A DNA stretch of 64,000 nt, taken from Vitis vinifera. Taxonomy: Eukaryota; Streptophyta; Magnoliopsida; Vitales; Vitaceae. The position numbers were made by a program, and so were the translations under genes. The stretch spans positions 1,751,001 through 1,815,000 of the forward strand of contig NC_081817.1 in NCBI RefSeq assembly GCF_030704535.1, given 5' to 3'. The notes under the pieces were generated by a model. It saw only the letters and a list, made by a program, of their open reading frames with translations, was not told where the DNA came from and searched no databases. Of the stretch, positions 1 through 12,400 are shown one piece after another (the stretch's first letter is position 1; each line of letters begins with the position of its first letter).

Positions 1-439
1 ACTGATTTACATCCTGTTGCATTCACACATCAAACTAAACCCAAAGCATTCCTTTCACTCCATACTTTATTGCAGGTTGGAGCGTTCTGAACGTTTCTTT
101 TTCCTTTTTGATCAGGTTATGTATCTTTGGCAGATATATCACCCTTTATTGTATATTCTAAATCCCTTTTTGATGTTCTTATCATTTCTGATAACAAAAA
201 AAAAAATTACACATCTACTAATTTAGATTAACTCCACCCAATCAGAATCCTGATCTAAACTATTAGAATACTAAAATACAAGTAACATATATCCCAACAG
301 AAAGCATAAAGAAACTACTAATTACAATTGACAAACTAAAAAAAGAAATGGTCACAACAATTGCACCATGTAAGCGATAGATTTACTAAAAAAAGCATCA
401 TGAAGTGATGTGAACTAGAGAACCGGATCTATTACTAAC

Positions 440-3400
440 CAAGAATCAATTCTCGAAGACCTAGCATTGTTCAAAGGGCCCGAAACAGCATCTCCAATCT
501 TTTTTATTAACTCACCAGATGCATCCTTATTCTGTTCAATCTGAGTGAGAGCTTCCAACCACCAAACCGAATGCTGATTTTTTCCATCATTAAGTGAATC
601 ACAAACCTTCAAAAATAAAATCACAAAATCAAATTTCCAGAATGGCGGACATTCAAATTCAATGTCAAATTCTCAAAGACCATTATATTTTATCAAAATT
701 TCATATGCTCCCAATTTTTATTGATGAGGGAGACGGAAATAAACATCCAATTTCAAGCATTTTGAACTAAGAATGGAATTGGAGGATCCAGAGATCAGAA
801 TTAAGAACTCAATACTAAATCCTACCTGATTTTGAGAAGGAGAAGGGAAGGCATGTTTGACACAATCAACCAGCATGATTTGGTATCATGACGATCCAGA
901 AAGAACTCAACAGGAAATCCTCTCTGAACATGATTTTGAGAAGAAGGGAGGGGATATTTGACTCAATTAACCAGCATAATTAGGTATCATGAAGAATGAT
1001 TTTGAGAAGGAGAAGAGAGGGGACATTGGACTCGATTAACCACCATAATTAAGCAGAAGTAGAAGGGGACATTTGACTCAATTAACCTGCATAATTAGGC
1101 AGAAGGAGGAGGAGGGGACATTTGATTCAATTAACCAGCATAATTAGGTAGAAGGAGGAGGGAACATTTAACTCAAATAACCAGCATAATTTAGGTAGAA
1201 GAAACACTTTGAATTCCCCACTAAAACCAGATCACATCATTTTTAATCATCCCAATTTAAGTGAGTCGAGTAGCCAGCAATACCATAGAGAAAAAATAAA
1301 CATTTCACAGAAAAGAAAAGAAGCCTAAAACTTCGAATACCATTAGAGAAGTAAAGAGGATGCCTCATATGCTCCCATATGATATCCTTGTGATGTGTTC
1401 AGTTTGAGGGTATCTTAACTGAGGAATGTGTATCTTATATCAAAATATAAGATTACTGTGTTTGGATGTATTGTACTCAGGAATTTCAATTTTCTTGAAT
1501 ATGAGATCCCCTTAAATTTGGAAAATCTTATACTCATGGAAGAGTTGGTATTTTTGTTATTCTCATTTCTAGGGATAGAGATAAAAGGAAGGTGGATGAT
1601 TTTTTTTTCTTTCCTAATTTATAGTTAGATCCAGTTTTTATAAATATTACTCAGTGAGTTGGTGGTTTTCTCTATATTTTGCAATTCCCAATACAGCCAA
1701 ATGCCATTATGGAAATAAAATTTGAACTGGATTTCAAATTCCCAACTATGGCCATTTAGGCTAGAACTAACAAATATTCATTAAATTTCGGGAATTTATG
1801 TCCAGAATTATGATTTCCATTCCCAGGTTTAGATGCTGGTAAACTAAATGCACCCTTAATGCAATATTAAAATAGTTTCTGAGATAAGGACACAAATCAA
1901 ATTGCATAAAATAGTAATGCACAGATCCTAGGAAAGCAATGACCATAGATACATACAGGGAATTGTTTTGCTATAGAATGCATACCGTATCCAGCATCAC
2001 AAAACAATGTCAAATATTGTGGAACTGAATATACCTGCATATATGATTTTTTAAGTTCTTGCTGGGCCACAGACAGCTTTGAACTAAACAGAGATAGGAA
2101 CTTCTGTTTTATGTTCTCACATGTTGTTCTTAAACATCCATCATTAAACAATCTGGATGATATGTGAGGTTCAGCATCACATTCTATGTTATCATTTACA
2201 CCATCTTCTGATAGGTTGGAAGTAGAACAAGGAAGTTCCCTTTCCTCACCATTCAAACCTGAATGGTATTCTCCACCCACTTTCTGCCTCTTTGCCATGT
2301 ATTGATCACATTGTTCAACATTATGTATCTTGGAGGCCTTCTCTTCAGCGCTTCTAGGGAACTCTCCTCCCTTTGAATGATGAGAGGACTCTGAAGGCAG
2401 CGGGAGTATCTCAGTAAGATTGTGATGAATGTGAAGATTCAAGAGGGGGTCCAAGCGGAAATCTTCAGAGTGCTCTTCAGCTAAAGCCAGTGCTTCTTTG
2501 TACAATGATACAGCTTGAGAAATATCTTGCTTAATTATAGCTATCCCAGCAAGTCCATTCAATGCAACAACTGACTTCCTGAGTGCTTCCTCCCCTTCTA
2601 TCTTTGTCTTACTAACAAGAACCTACAGAACAAAATCCTCTAAACAGCAAGAACCAACAGCTAGTTTTGCAAAAAAATGTGATTACAAAATTTCTCACAT
2701 GTAACCCACCGATAATATCTCCTCCATGGTCATGGGAGCTTGTTGCAAAGAGCGCAGCCCAGAACTTCCCACTTGAGGATGGCAGCAGGCTTGACGAAGC
2801 TTCAAAAGTGAGTTTAGCAGCTTCCCAGCCTCCGCATGAGTGATAAAAAGATCTGAAGGAGAATTAGATGATACACAACCTGGAAACAAGTGATAGAGAT
2901 ACCATAATAAGTAAATGTTGCTTCCCCTCTACTTGGTATTTTAATATTCCAGTGACACAAAATGGAGCATTAAACCAATCATCAATAACCTGGCACTTCT
3001 TTTTTGAAAATATGATCTCTGAAACTTTCGATAACTTCATGGGCATAATGAACACAAGTTTCATGTTGCCTATGGTAGAAATGCTCTTCAATTGGTGAGA
3101 AAGAGAGCCAAGAAAGGCACTCCTCCTGAGGAGGAAGCTGTAACTCATCTGCAACATGTAATTTTGAAGATCGCCACATGATTTGTTTAAAGAATTTATG
3201 GGTGAACTCCATAGCTCCTGGATCTCTACTCTGCAAGGTAGCATACAAGATTAATTAATTGATGCTATATACAAAGCTTTGGAACTCCAAAAATCCTTAC
3301 TACAGCCACTACTATCAAACAGCCAGAAAACCATTCAAGCCAGAAGAGAATTAAAAAAAGAAACACTGCACTACCAGAGGTATATCTAAATGGTAAGTCT

Positions 3401-6400
3401 TTAAAGGGTGCCACATATAGGGACTTGGATGTGGTGATATAACAATAAGAAGAAGAAGAATAAAAACCAACAACAACAATTATAATAAGAAAAAAGAAAT
3501 AATAAATAATACTCTATTACATAATAAATAATATCAATAATGACTGCCATGTAATGCCCACAGATCATGTAACAAACAAATGTAGATTAGAAATCAAGCT
3601 GAAATGCATTAAAAGATAGTAATAACCAACACTAGAAGTGAGCAGCTGATTTGCATAAATGTGCATAACAAGAACAAAGTTTGATCTGCAGGTAACATCC
3701 TCCTCAAACTTGAATAACACATTACAACCTCTGCCCACATTAACCACATAGCTCCATATACACAAGCAACAACCCTCAAATGTCAAGCCAAAATATCAAA
3801 TGGTTCATTTAAGACATTGCACAAAATTTTGCATAGTTGCGTAACAATATACTTAAAAACTAGACAAGACCAACTAGGAAATAAATACATCCTTGACAAG
3901 TTAGCAGTCCAGTAATACATAACTTAGAAATTAGTAGTTGCACATATTAAGAATAAGTAACAAAATGATCTAAAATGGTTCAGCTATGTGAAACAAAGAT
4001 GAATCCATGCCTACATAAGGAGTAAATGATTCAAGGTGAAATCTTGAAGACAGCACAAGGACTAGACAAAGGTTAAAACCAACATGTGATGAGGCAATGG
4101 AAAAAGACAAGACTGCTATGAAACAATGGAGGGTATGAGATAGAGTTGAATGACAAGGGAAATTTATTATAGCTTTTTCAGATAGAAAAAGTCATAGAAA
4201 ACTACTATTATGAGTTCCCTTTTTTATCAGACTGATGCTATGATTCCTTTTAAAACAAGAAGACAAAACATCATGTTCTATATCTAAGAGGAAGGACTAA
4301 CATCTGCTGATACCATGGAATTTGAAACCTTATGAAATTCTCATTTTTATAGAAGTACCTTCAGAAGTTTTTCCCCTGATACAAACACATGAAGAAATTC
4401 TGAGTTAAAAACCTGGTCTCCATTGGTAATTTTTTTCATCATCATTTAGCCCTTGAGACCTAGCTCAAGTGGCAAGGAGCTAGGGTAGGGATGTGGGAGC
4501 TTTCATGTTCAACCCCAACAAGGGAAAAAAGTCAAAAAGAACTAATGGCCCAAAAAAAAATGCTTAACATGGAAGTAAGATAATAGTACTTCTCGTTTAA
4601 GCGTTTTTTAGCTTATATAAGACAATATTCCATGTTTAATGAAATTTTCATAATATTAAGATTGCCCCTTTGAACTCATGGCTTCAACTTTAGCTCCACC
4701 TTCTAACCAAAGCTAAAAATAAAAAATAATCTCAAACAAGGCTAAGAAACTAAACCTTCTAGAAGTTTAAATTGGAATTACAAATGCCAAGGTAGTTTTA
4801 CATTACCGTTTATAAGTATGATTGCAACATTATCAAAGAAGATATGCTAAAGGTCTTTTCTACGTTTTAAGACAGTAGTATCATCAGTAAAAGCACAACT
4901 GCAACTTTCATTGCTCTCAACTTAAGATAAGGCAAATCAATAGAACATCCAACTTTAGACCCATCAATTTGGTGACTAGCCTCTACAAAATCATAACAAG
5001 GTGTTGACTCAGCATTCACTTGGGGTTTTACCTGAAACCATTCATATTTCTCAAGGAGACTTTGTCAAGGATAGACAAGTCTTAATCAAGCCTTGTGGAG
5101 AAAGATTAATAAAATTGGAGGGTTGGGACAAGAAGAGGGCCTTAATCAAAGCCTTGCAAGGCAAACAGTTGTGGAGATTATCCATGGAAAATTCAGGGAG
5201 ATAGAAATGCTTGTTATAAAATCGTATTATTTGCCTATCAAAAAAAAAAAAAAAAAACAAATAAATAAATGAATAAATAACAAAATGGGTGTGTCAAGGG
5301 ACGGGTTAAGGCATCTAAGGGCTTAATTAAGATAAAGGATGGTCTTTTGACTTTAGTTGGTTTCATTGATTGGGTGGGATCTTGGTAAGGGTGGTTTTTT
5401 TGGGTCCTCCGCTTTTGACAGCTGTTTTTTGTCCTAGCTGGGGAGGGGGTGCTTCTTTTTTGTATATTTTGAGTTGCTATCTTAGCGTCTCTTTTCAATA
5501 CAGTTTCTTCTCTTTTACTTATCAAAAAAAAAAAAAGTGATTTCCACTCCCATTTCTAAAACATAAAATAAAAACCATGACATAGTGAAACACATAAGCA
5601 ACCCGTTACAACGAAGCATCTAAACAAAGAATGACACAGTTAAAGCCAATGAATCCTTAACACAATTGTCTTTATGACAATAATAAGCAAAACACATGCT
5701 GGAAATACAAAGCGACTTATTACAACTTACAATAAACATGGCAAATGCATGCACTACCTCTACCAGTCTATGTTTTTAAAACAAGGAACAAAATATTTTC
5801 CTTATTTCATTCAGACAATAAGACAGCTAGCCACTGTCTCGGCTTTAGCATTGACAGTCCTTGAAAGCTACCTAGCAAATACTTGATTGTTAAGAACTGA
5901 ATATAAGTAAATTTATACCTCGTATGGATCTCGAATAACTTCAATCCACCATCTAGGGATGTTGAAAGGACTTGCTTCAAGGAATCTCAAAAGTCCATAT
6001 AAGTCATCAAGTCGGCGTTGTATGGGAGTCCCTGTAACGCACCAGCGATGCCTAGCATGTAGTCGCAATGCCATTTCTGTTGCAGCTGCAGCATTACTCT
6101 CTACCATCTGCGCCTCATCCAAACAAACCCGCCACCAGAATATTCTGGTAAGACGAGTTGGAATAACAGGGTATCTGCAATAAAATGGCCAGTCACTATA
6201 GAACTCCAAACCACAGTTGGTGTAAAATTGCATCATTGCGTGAAAAGGGAAGGATCAATTACACTGACCTCTCCTAAGGTTTGACTTAATTACATATCTC
6301 CTCTTGATTCTGAAATCACTGTCCCCACTCCTTCAAAAGGTTGTGACAACAATTTCCGCTCCATTTATCTGCTGTTACTGACATGGACAGAATGCAACTA

Positions 6401-9400
6401 TGTTGGTCTAAATTTCTAAAACCCCTATCTTACCCTGCTGGACATGAGTTAAGGTCTAACTTGTTCTTCCAATTTAAGATACACCATAGACACTGAATGT
6501 AGTGACAACCATGCTGAGCTGACTCAGCCAAAGCTATGGCAACAGCTTCCTTGCAAAATGCAAGCATAATAATTGTCAAGACACCATGATTTTAATCATA
6601 AATGAAGCTACTGTTGCCTCAACCACACCAAAAACACTAGCCATCACCATTACCTTCACAGAACACAGCTTTCCCCACCTTCAAACCCATATTTATGAAG
6701 ATCCTGGCCAAACACCATATTGTATTGCTCATTGCTTACCTATTCTCCATTGCCACCATGGTTGCCTTGTGAGAATTTCTTCTTCAGCAGTTCCTACCAT
6801 TTCACTGATCTAAGAGAGGGGTTCTAGATTTGAGATGTACAAGAGATGGGGAGTTCTGGAATGAACAAAAGGTGTGTGACAACACATGGTTTTGGCTTTT
6901 GAGCATTGGCAATGAATATGCATCACTGCAGAGAAAAGGTAATGGGATAGGCATCACATAAAGAAGGGATACACAGTAATTAGAGTGCACAAGCAACTGA
7001 AAAGGAGGCTTTGCTACTGTAGAGAAGATGACAGTGACCAGTCAATGCCAGTGGACCAGTTCTTTCCATGGTGGTTTTCCAGTAATATGGCTGTCGGTGT
7101 TTGCCAAAGGGACAAGATGAGGTAGTGATGCAAGGATGGGGAAGAATTTCAGGTTAAGGATTGATGTTATCACAGATCTCTAGAGATAATGGTCGTTATA
7201 ATAATGTACACATGGATCATGCTGGTCAGTGGAGTGGTAAGCGATGATAATGGTTGCATATACAACGATAACCTTGGTGATGGGAGTTACTGAGATGGGA
7301 TGCATTTGTGGATTACGTCGTTTTGGACTAGAAGATTGGAGCTGATGAGAAAAAGATGGTTCTGTATAGGTAAAGGGTCCGGATGATGGGATGAAGATGA
7401 TGGACATGGTAGATAACAAAAATAAGATGATGCTAGACATGATTTTGATGTGGTTCATAGTGATCAATGATCTGGTTGAAGAAGACAGTGGAGGCCTGTA
7501 GATGGTCGTTGTGATGTGCAAGGGTGGTTTAGGTTGCCAATGATTGTAGAGGAGGCAATCACTGGTGATAATCAAAATAAGGACACATTGGCACAGACAC
7601 ATTGAAGCTAAGGGCATCCTTTTTCATTTCAGAACCTTTTTGTCTTCTCTCTGAGTACCTATAAATAAATATCGAGTGATATAATGGTCTCATCATTTGC
7701 CTAACAACTGACAGAAAGACAGTATAATTTCAGAATCAAAGGAGACTCCCCTGTAATTAAGCCAAATTCATGGGAGATTTGTAATACCCAAAGAAAAAGC
7801 AATTTCAAAAAAATAAGCTCATCATACTTCTATATCAAAATCTTTGGCATGTAATTGAAAGAAGCATGAACTCCTCTTACAAGAATCTTCAGTAGATGTT
7901 TCCCCTGAAAAAATTTTGGCTTAGAGGGGGGGAAGGAATTAATGCAGCTTTAATAGTCATTTGCCCACCGTTATCACTTTATAGTATTGTTTCTTCAGAT
8001 TTTAGTTGCATCTGCCTTTCAGATCTCCGCAAAATTGGGACTTGTTTATGTGTTGTGTTCAGACTTTGCAGATCATCAGGTATGTTTTCCTTCATATTTT
8101 TGGTCAAAGCAATGTAGAGGCCATTGAAGCATATCAAACTCATGATATACATGTCATATAAACAACTGGAATGATTTAGAGTCAAACTTAGTTTTATTTG
8201 GTTTTTTGAGCCCTATTTAGAATTCAGAAAGTCTTCCTCACTGAAGATTTCTTATCATAAGAAGTTCTTGTCCTTTCAAACTTTTTTCTAAAACTTCCTA
8301 CTTGGAAGTCTTTTTTGTTGAAAAATCCTTATTTGAGAATATGCTCTACATTTGAATCTCCTATTTTCTGAATTCATATGTAGGTCTTTCATTTGGGAGT
8401 TCTCTCACTGAGAAATTTTTGTTGTAAGTTCTTATACTTCTAAAGTTCTATTTTCTAAAACAAAAATAGAAAATAGAAATAAAAATAAAATAAAACAAAA
8501 ATAAAAAATAAAAACAAATAAATAAATAAATGCAGTTTAATAATAAGTTAAACACCAAAAAGCAAGAAAAATGGCCAAATCTTTATGAAGCATCAACAAT
8601 GCAGAAAAAGCTAATGAAGGAGTTATCATTTGATGATGTGGACATTAAGCAATCATGTTAAGAGGTCTTTTTCAGAAGCAAATAAACAAACATGAAATTG
8701 AAAGAACTGGCCCTCAATTTTGCATGGAATCTAGGTAGTATAGACTCAGTACAAGTTTTCTGATCTGAGCAATAATAATCTATCCTGAGCTTTTGTATGA
8801 ACTAGAATTCCAATTTCTAAATAATAAGTAAAGCTCACTTCAATCAAAGATCAGGATCATTCTAAAATAATACAGAAGCTTCGAAGAAACCTTTTTTGGA
8901 ATCTCATGATGCGACGGTCTCCTTCATGCCTATCAGAGTCATGAGACAGGTCCTCTTTTAGTACATCATATGTAGTTAATACAATGTCGGCACTGATAAG
9001 TTTGCTGATATCCATTGCATATGCATTTGAAAGAGAGGTATTTCTTACACCTTCATAGACACAAAGTTTCAAGGAACCTGGGTTTGTATGACTAGGAAAA
9101 AAATTAAATCACAGGTTAGTTTGTACCAAAAATTTAATGCATCAACAGAACAGAAATAAATACAATTTTATTTTCTAAATCAGAAGTTACAAAAGACATA
9201 ATTTGGCAAAACATTCCATACATAGAAAGACATTATTCAGATTCAATAGAACTACATGGAAGAATTGTCTAAAGAACATCAAATTCTTAAACTGGAAAGA
9301 AGTACAAGAAATTAAAAGACAAAAGAAAAAAAAATAACAATGGCTAAATTTGATCTCATTCTATAGTTAATATGTAATTTTATATAAATATTTTTATATG

Positions 9401-12400
9401 GACATATTTAAAGGCACATTAACATACTTAACAACTATGCTTGACTACAATATCCACCAAAAGTTAGAAGACAGTGAAAGATACTGTTTCTAATTCTGCA
9501 CTGTGTAACTTCCATTTCATTTTTATAATTCAGTTACAACATCACAAATCCACAATTCTTAAGGCCTCATTTCAATCTTGATACAATTGAAGGAAAGAAC
9601 AGAGAAGAAAAATAGAGGGGGGAAATGGACGGGAAGAAAAATAAAAATTAGATTTAAACTCAAATCATTTTTTTACATACTTCTTTAAATTTACTTCTCT
9701 TATTTTCTCTTCTATATAAACAATGGCAAGTTTGAAAATATATACATTTTTAAATAATTTTCATATTATATAATTTTCCTTTGTTCTTTCAAGTCTAAAT
9801 CAAATAAGAGAATGCAAATTCCTTTTTGCTTTTTTCTCTTCCTTAGCACCTTTCATGATCCGAACAAAGCCTAAGATTTTGAATAAAGGAGGGAACTCTC
9901 AATCCAACAACATCACTTTGACCAATTCAAAATGCACAAATTAAGGTCAACTTGACCTTGTCAGGAAATCATTCTAAAATTGGACTAGTTGATCATACTA
10001 ACCAGGGTAGTTGAGCTAATGACACTAAGACCCTGTTTGGATTGACTTCTAACAAGCCAAAAGTCTTGTTTAAGCTCAATAAAAGCTTTCATACCTATTT
10101 GATTAACTTTAATAAAGCTTTTAAAGCCCTAATATTTCCTTTGAAAATTATAGCTTGGCCTTTGATTTCAACTTCCAAGTTCCAACTAAAGCCAAAAATA
10201 AAAAATTATCTCAAAAGGGTTGAAGTAATGATTCTAATCATTCATTAATGGGTGTCTAAGGTATGGTTCTCTAGCATGTGAGATAAACCACTTGCCTATT
10301 AAAAAAAAATGTATGAGATAGACCACTTAATACCAATGGAATGGCAAAATTTTCAACCATAGTTTATAGATCACCCATACTTTCTCACATAGCTTTTCCG
10401 CATTTGTTTCTTCTATTTATCAATAAAGAAATAGTAGAAAGCTCAATACTGCATCCAAAATCTAAGGCTTGCTCCACAAGGTTTGTCCACAAAGGGTGAG
10501 TCAGTCAGGGCCTAAGATCAGGTCAAAAGGATTAGTCGATTGGCAACAGGTGAATATTCATGTACTACCCCCTTGTTGGTCCCAACTCGCAAGGGATGGA
10601 GGAGACTAGGTTAGCCAAAAGATGGTTATCAGTTCAAGGATGTAAGGTGACCTGCTTTTTATAGATGTTCCAACTGCAGTTTACAGATCATGCATACTTA
10701 CATTTCTTTTTCACAACAATTTATTTCTTCAATTTATCAATATAAAAAAATGGTAGAAAGCTTATAAGTTAATTAAAATTTCTATAAATGGCATATATAA
10801 CAACCAATAGGACAAAACAAGCCACTCTAGCATGCTCCAAAGAGGTGCTACCATTTGCAGGTGTACAAGGACGGTAAAGCAGGGGTAAAGATTATACCGA
10901 ATAATTTCAGCATGCCATTGGGGCAGTATAGGAGCTGGACACACAATAAGAGTTGCACCAGTAGCAGCAGGAGAGTCAGTAGCTTGGATCAGTTCTAAGC
11001 ACAGCTGACAGATATGTTCACCATCCATCAGAACTATATTGGTTTTATTTTTCTTTCCTGTCTGCTTTTTTGAGTTTTCCAGAGGGTTCTTTTTAAACAC
11101 TTGTCCATTAGAATTCTCCTTGGATTTGGTAGTTTTTGCTGTAGGTGAATAACCAACACAATCTGCATGTTGCCAAGCATCACAGACATCACACTGTACC
11201 CATAATCCTTTGTATCGCGGACTTTCACTCACAGCACCACATATACACTCAACGTGGTCCCTTTTCAATCTTTTGAGATTAATCTTCTGACCTTGAGCAG
11301 CTTGTAATGCATTATTAAGTAAAATGCCACTTTCAGATGCTGGCTTACGGTGTGCAAATATGCACGCAAGCAGTTCAACAGTCTTTCCCAAACCCATCTC
11401 ATCTGTAGTTGTCATGAATGATCAGAGTTAAAAGCAACTAAAGCCACATCAGATTATGTACGTATAATCCATAGATAAACAGAGGTTATATGATACTGTT
11501 GCCAAACAACTCGAGATTTCTTTTTCTTGTTCTTCCTTTTTTCCTTTTCATGATGTTAGTCAGAGAAAACTTTTCCTTCTGTAAGGGAAGGAAAATGTTA
11601 AAATAAATTCTAAAGAAAGGAATCCATTTCACATATCAAGCTCACTACAGTGATTTTTCATAACGCATCATGGATGAAATATTCCACAAGATGGATAAAC
11701 AAGGCAACAGCCTAGGCACCTGGGTAGGACCATCCTTGGCTTTCCTACACTTTTTCTTAATACTAGATTCTTCATATATTTAATTGGTAAATTTTTGTCC
11801 CCATTGAGACTTGAACCTGGAACCTCCCGCAAACCCTCCCTAACCCTTTACTAGATTAAATATATTATTTTCCATGTTAGTGTCTTGCAAGTTAATAGGC
11901 CAAATATTACACAATATCATCTGTCTCCAGATATTTATATAAGTTTCCACATAAAAATGTTGTAAGAATGTATAAGATTAGCTTAAAATATCAAACATAT
12001 ACAGGATGATACAGAAGGTGAAAATACCTGCAAGGATACCACCATAGACATTCAATGAAGAATATTCTGGACGTAATGAAACATTTCCACTGAAATCAAA
12101 ATGTAATCAGAATGAGAATATGGAGAGAGAGAGAGAGAGAGTATACAAAAACTTAATGGACTAAATTGAAGGAGGGGAGACAAAAGGTAGAAATATATGT
12201 TATAAAATATGGCAAACAATTCTGATCAAAAAAAAAAAAAAAAAGGGGCAAACAAATTTAACATTAACTTTCAAAACCATCCCATATTCCCATGCTATAC
12301 AAATTGACAGGGTTGAGAATCACAAGTTACAGAGAACTTAGAGTTTCACGTCACAATTTTTTAATTTTCATAATAGGAAGTGATCGCTAAAAGTGATAGG

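Larger units (their letters stand above)
3231..5918 (-). other. Long intron (2.7 kb) of the SHPRH-like gene
   Basis: It joins ...PYE to SRDPGAM in phase 0. It holds a SINE-like element (4447-4560) and a retroposon tail (5281-5537). The remaining sequence is AT-rich and I see no exon-like stretch in it. Confidence 0.75.

Noticed and set aside
5001-5204. A 67-residue plus-strand frame (KDRQVLIKPCGERLIKLEG...).
   Set aside because: It lies in an intron next to retroposon tails, has no homologue that I recognise, and ends just before a poly-A-type tail; it is most likely retroposon-derived.
7180-7617. A 145-residue minus-strand frame in a SHPRH intron.
   Set aside because: Its composition is biased to His, Ile, Ser and Thr, it has no domain, and no splice signals link it to the gene.
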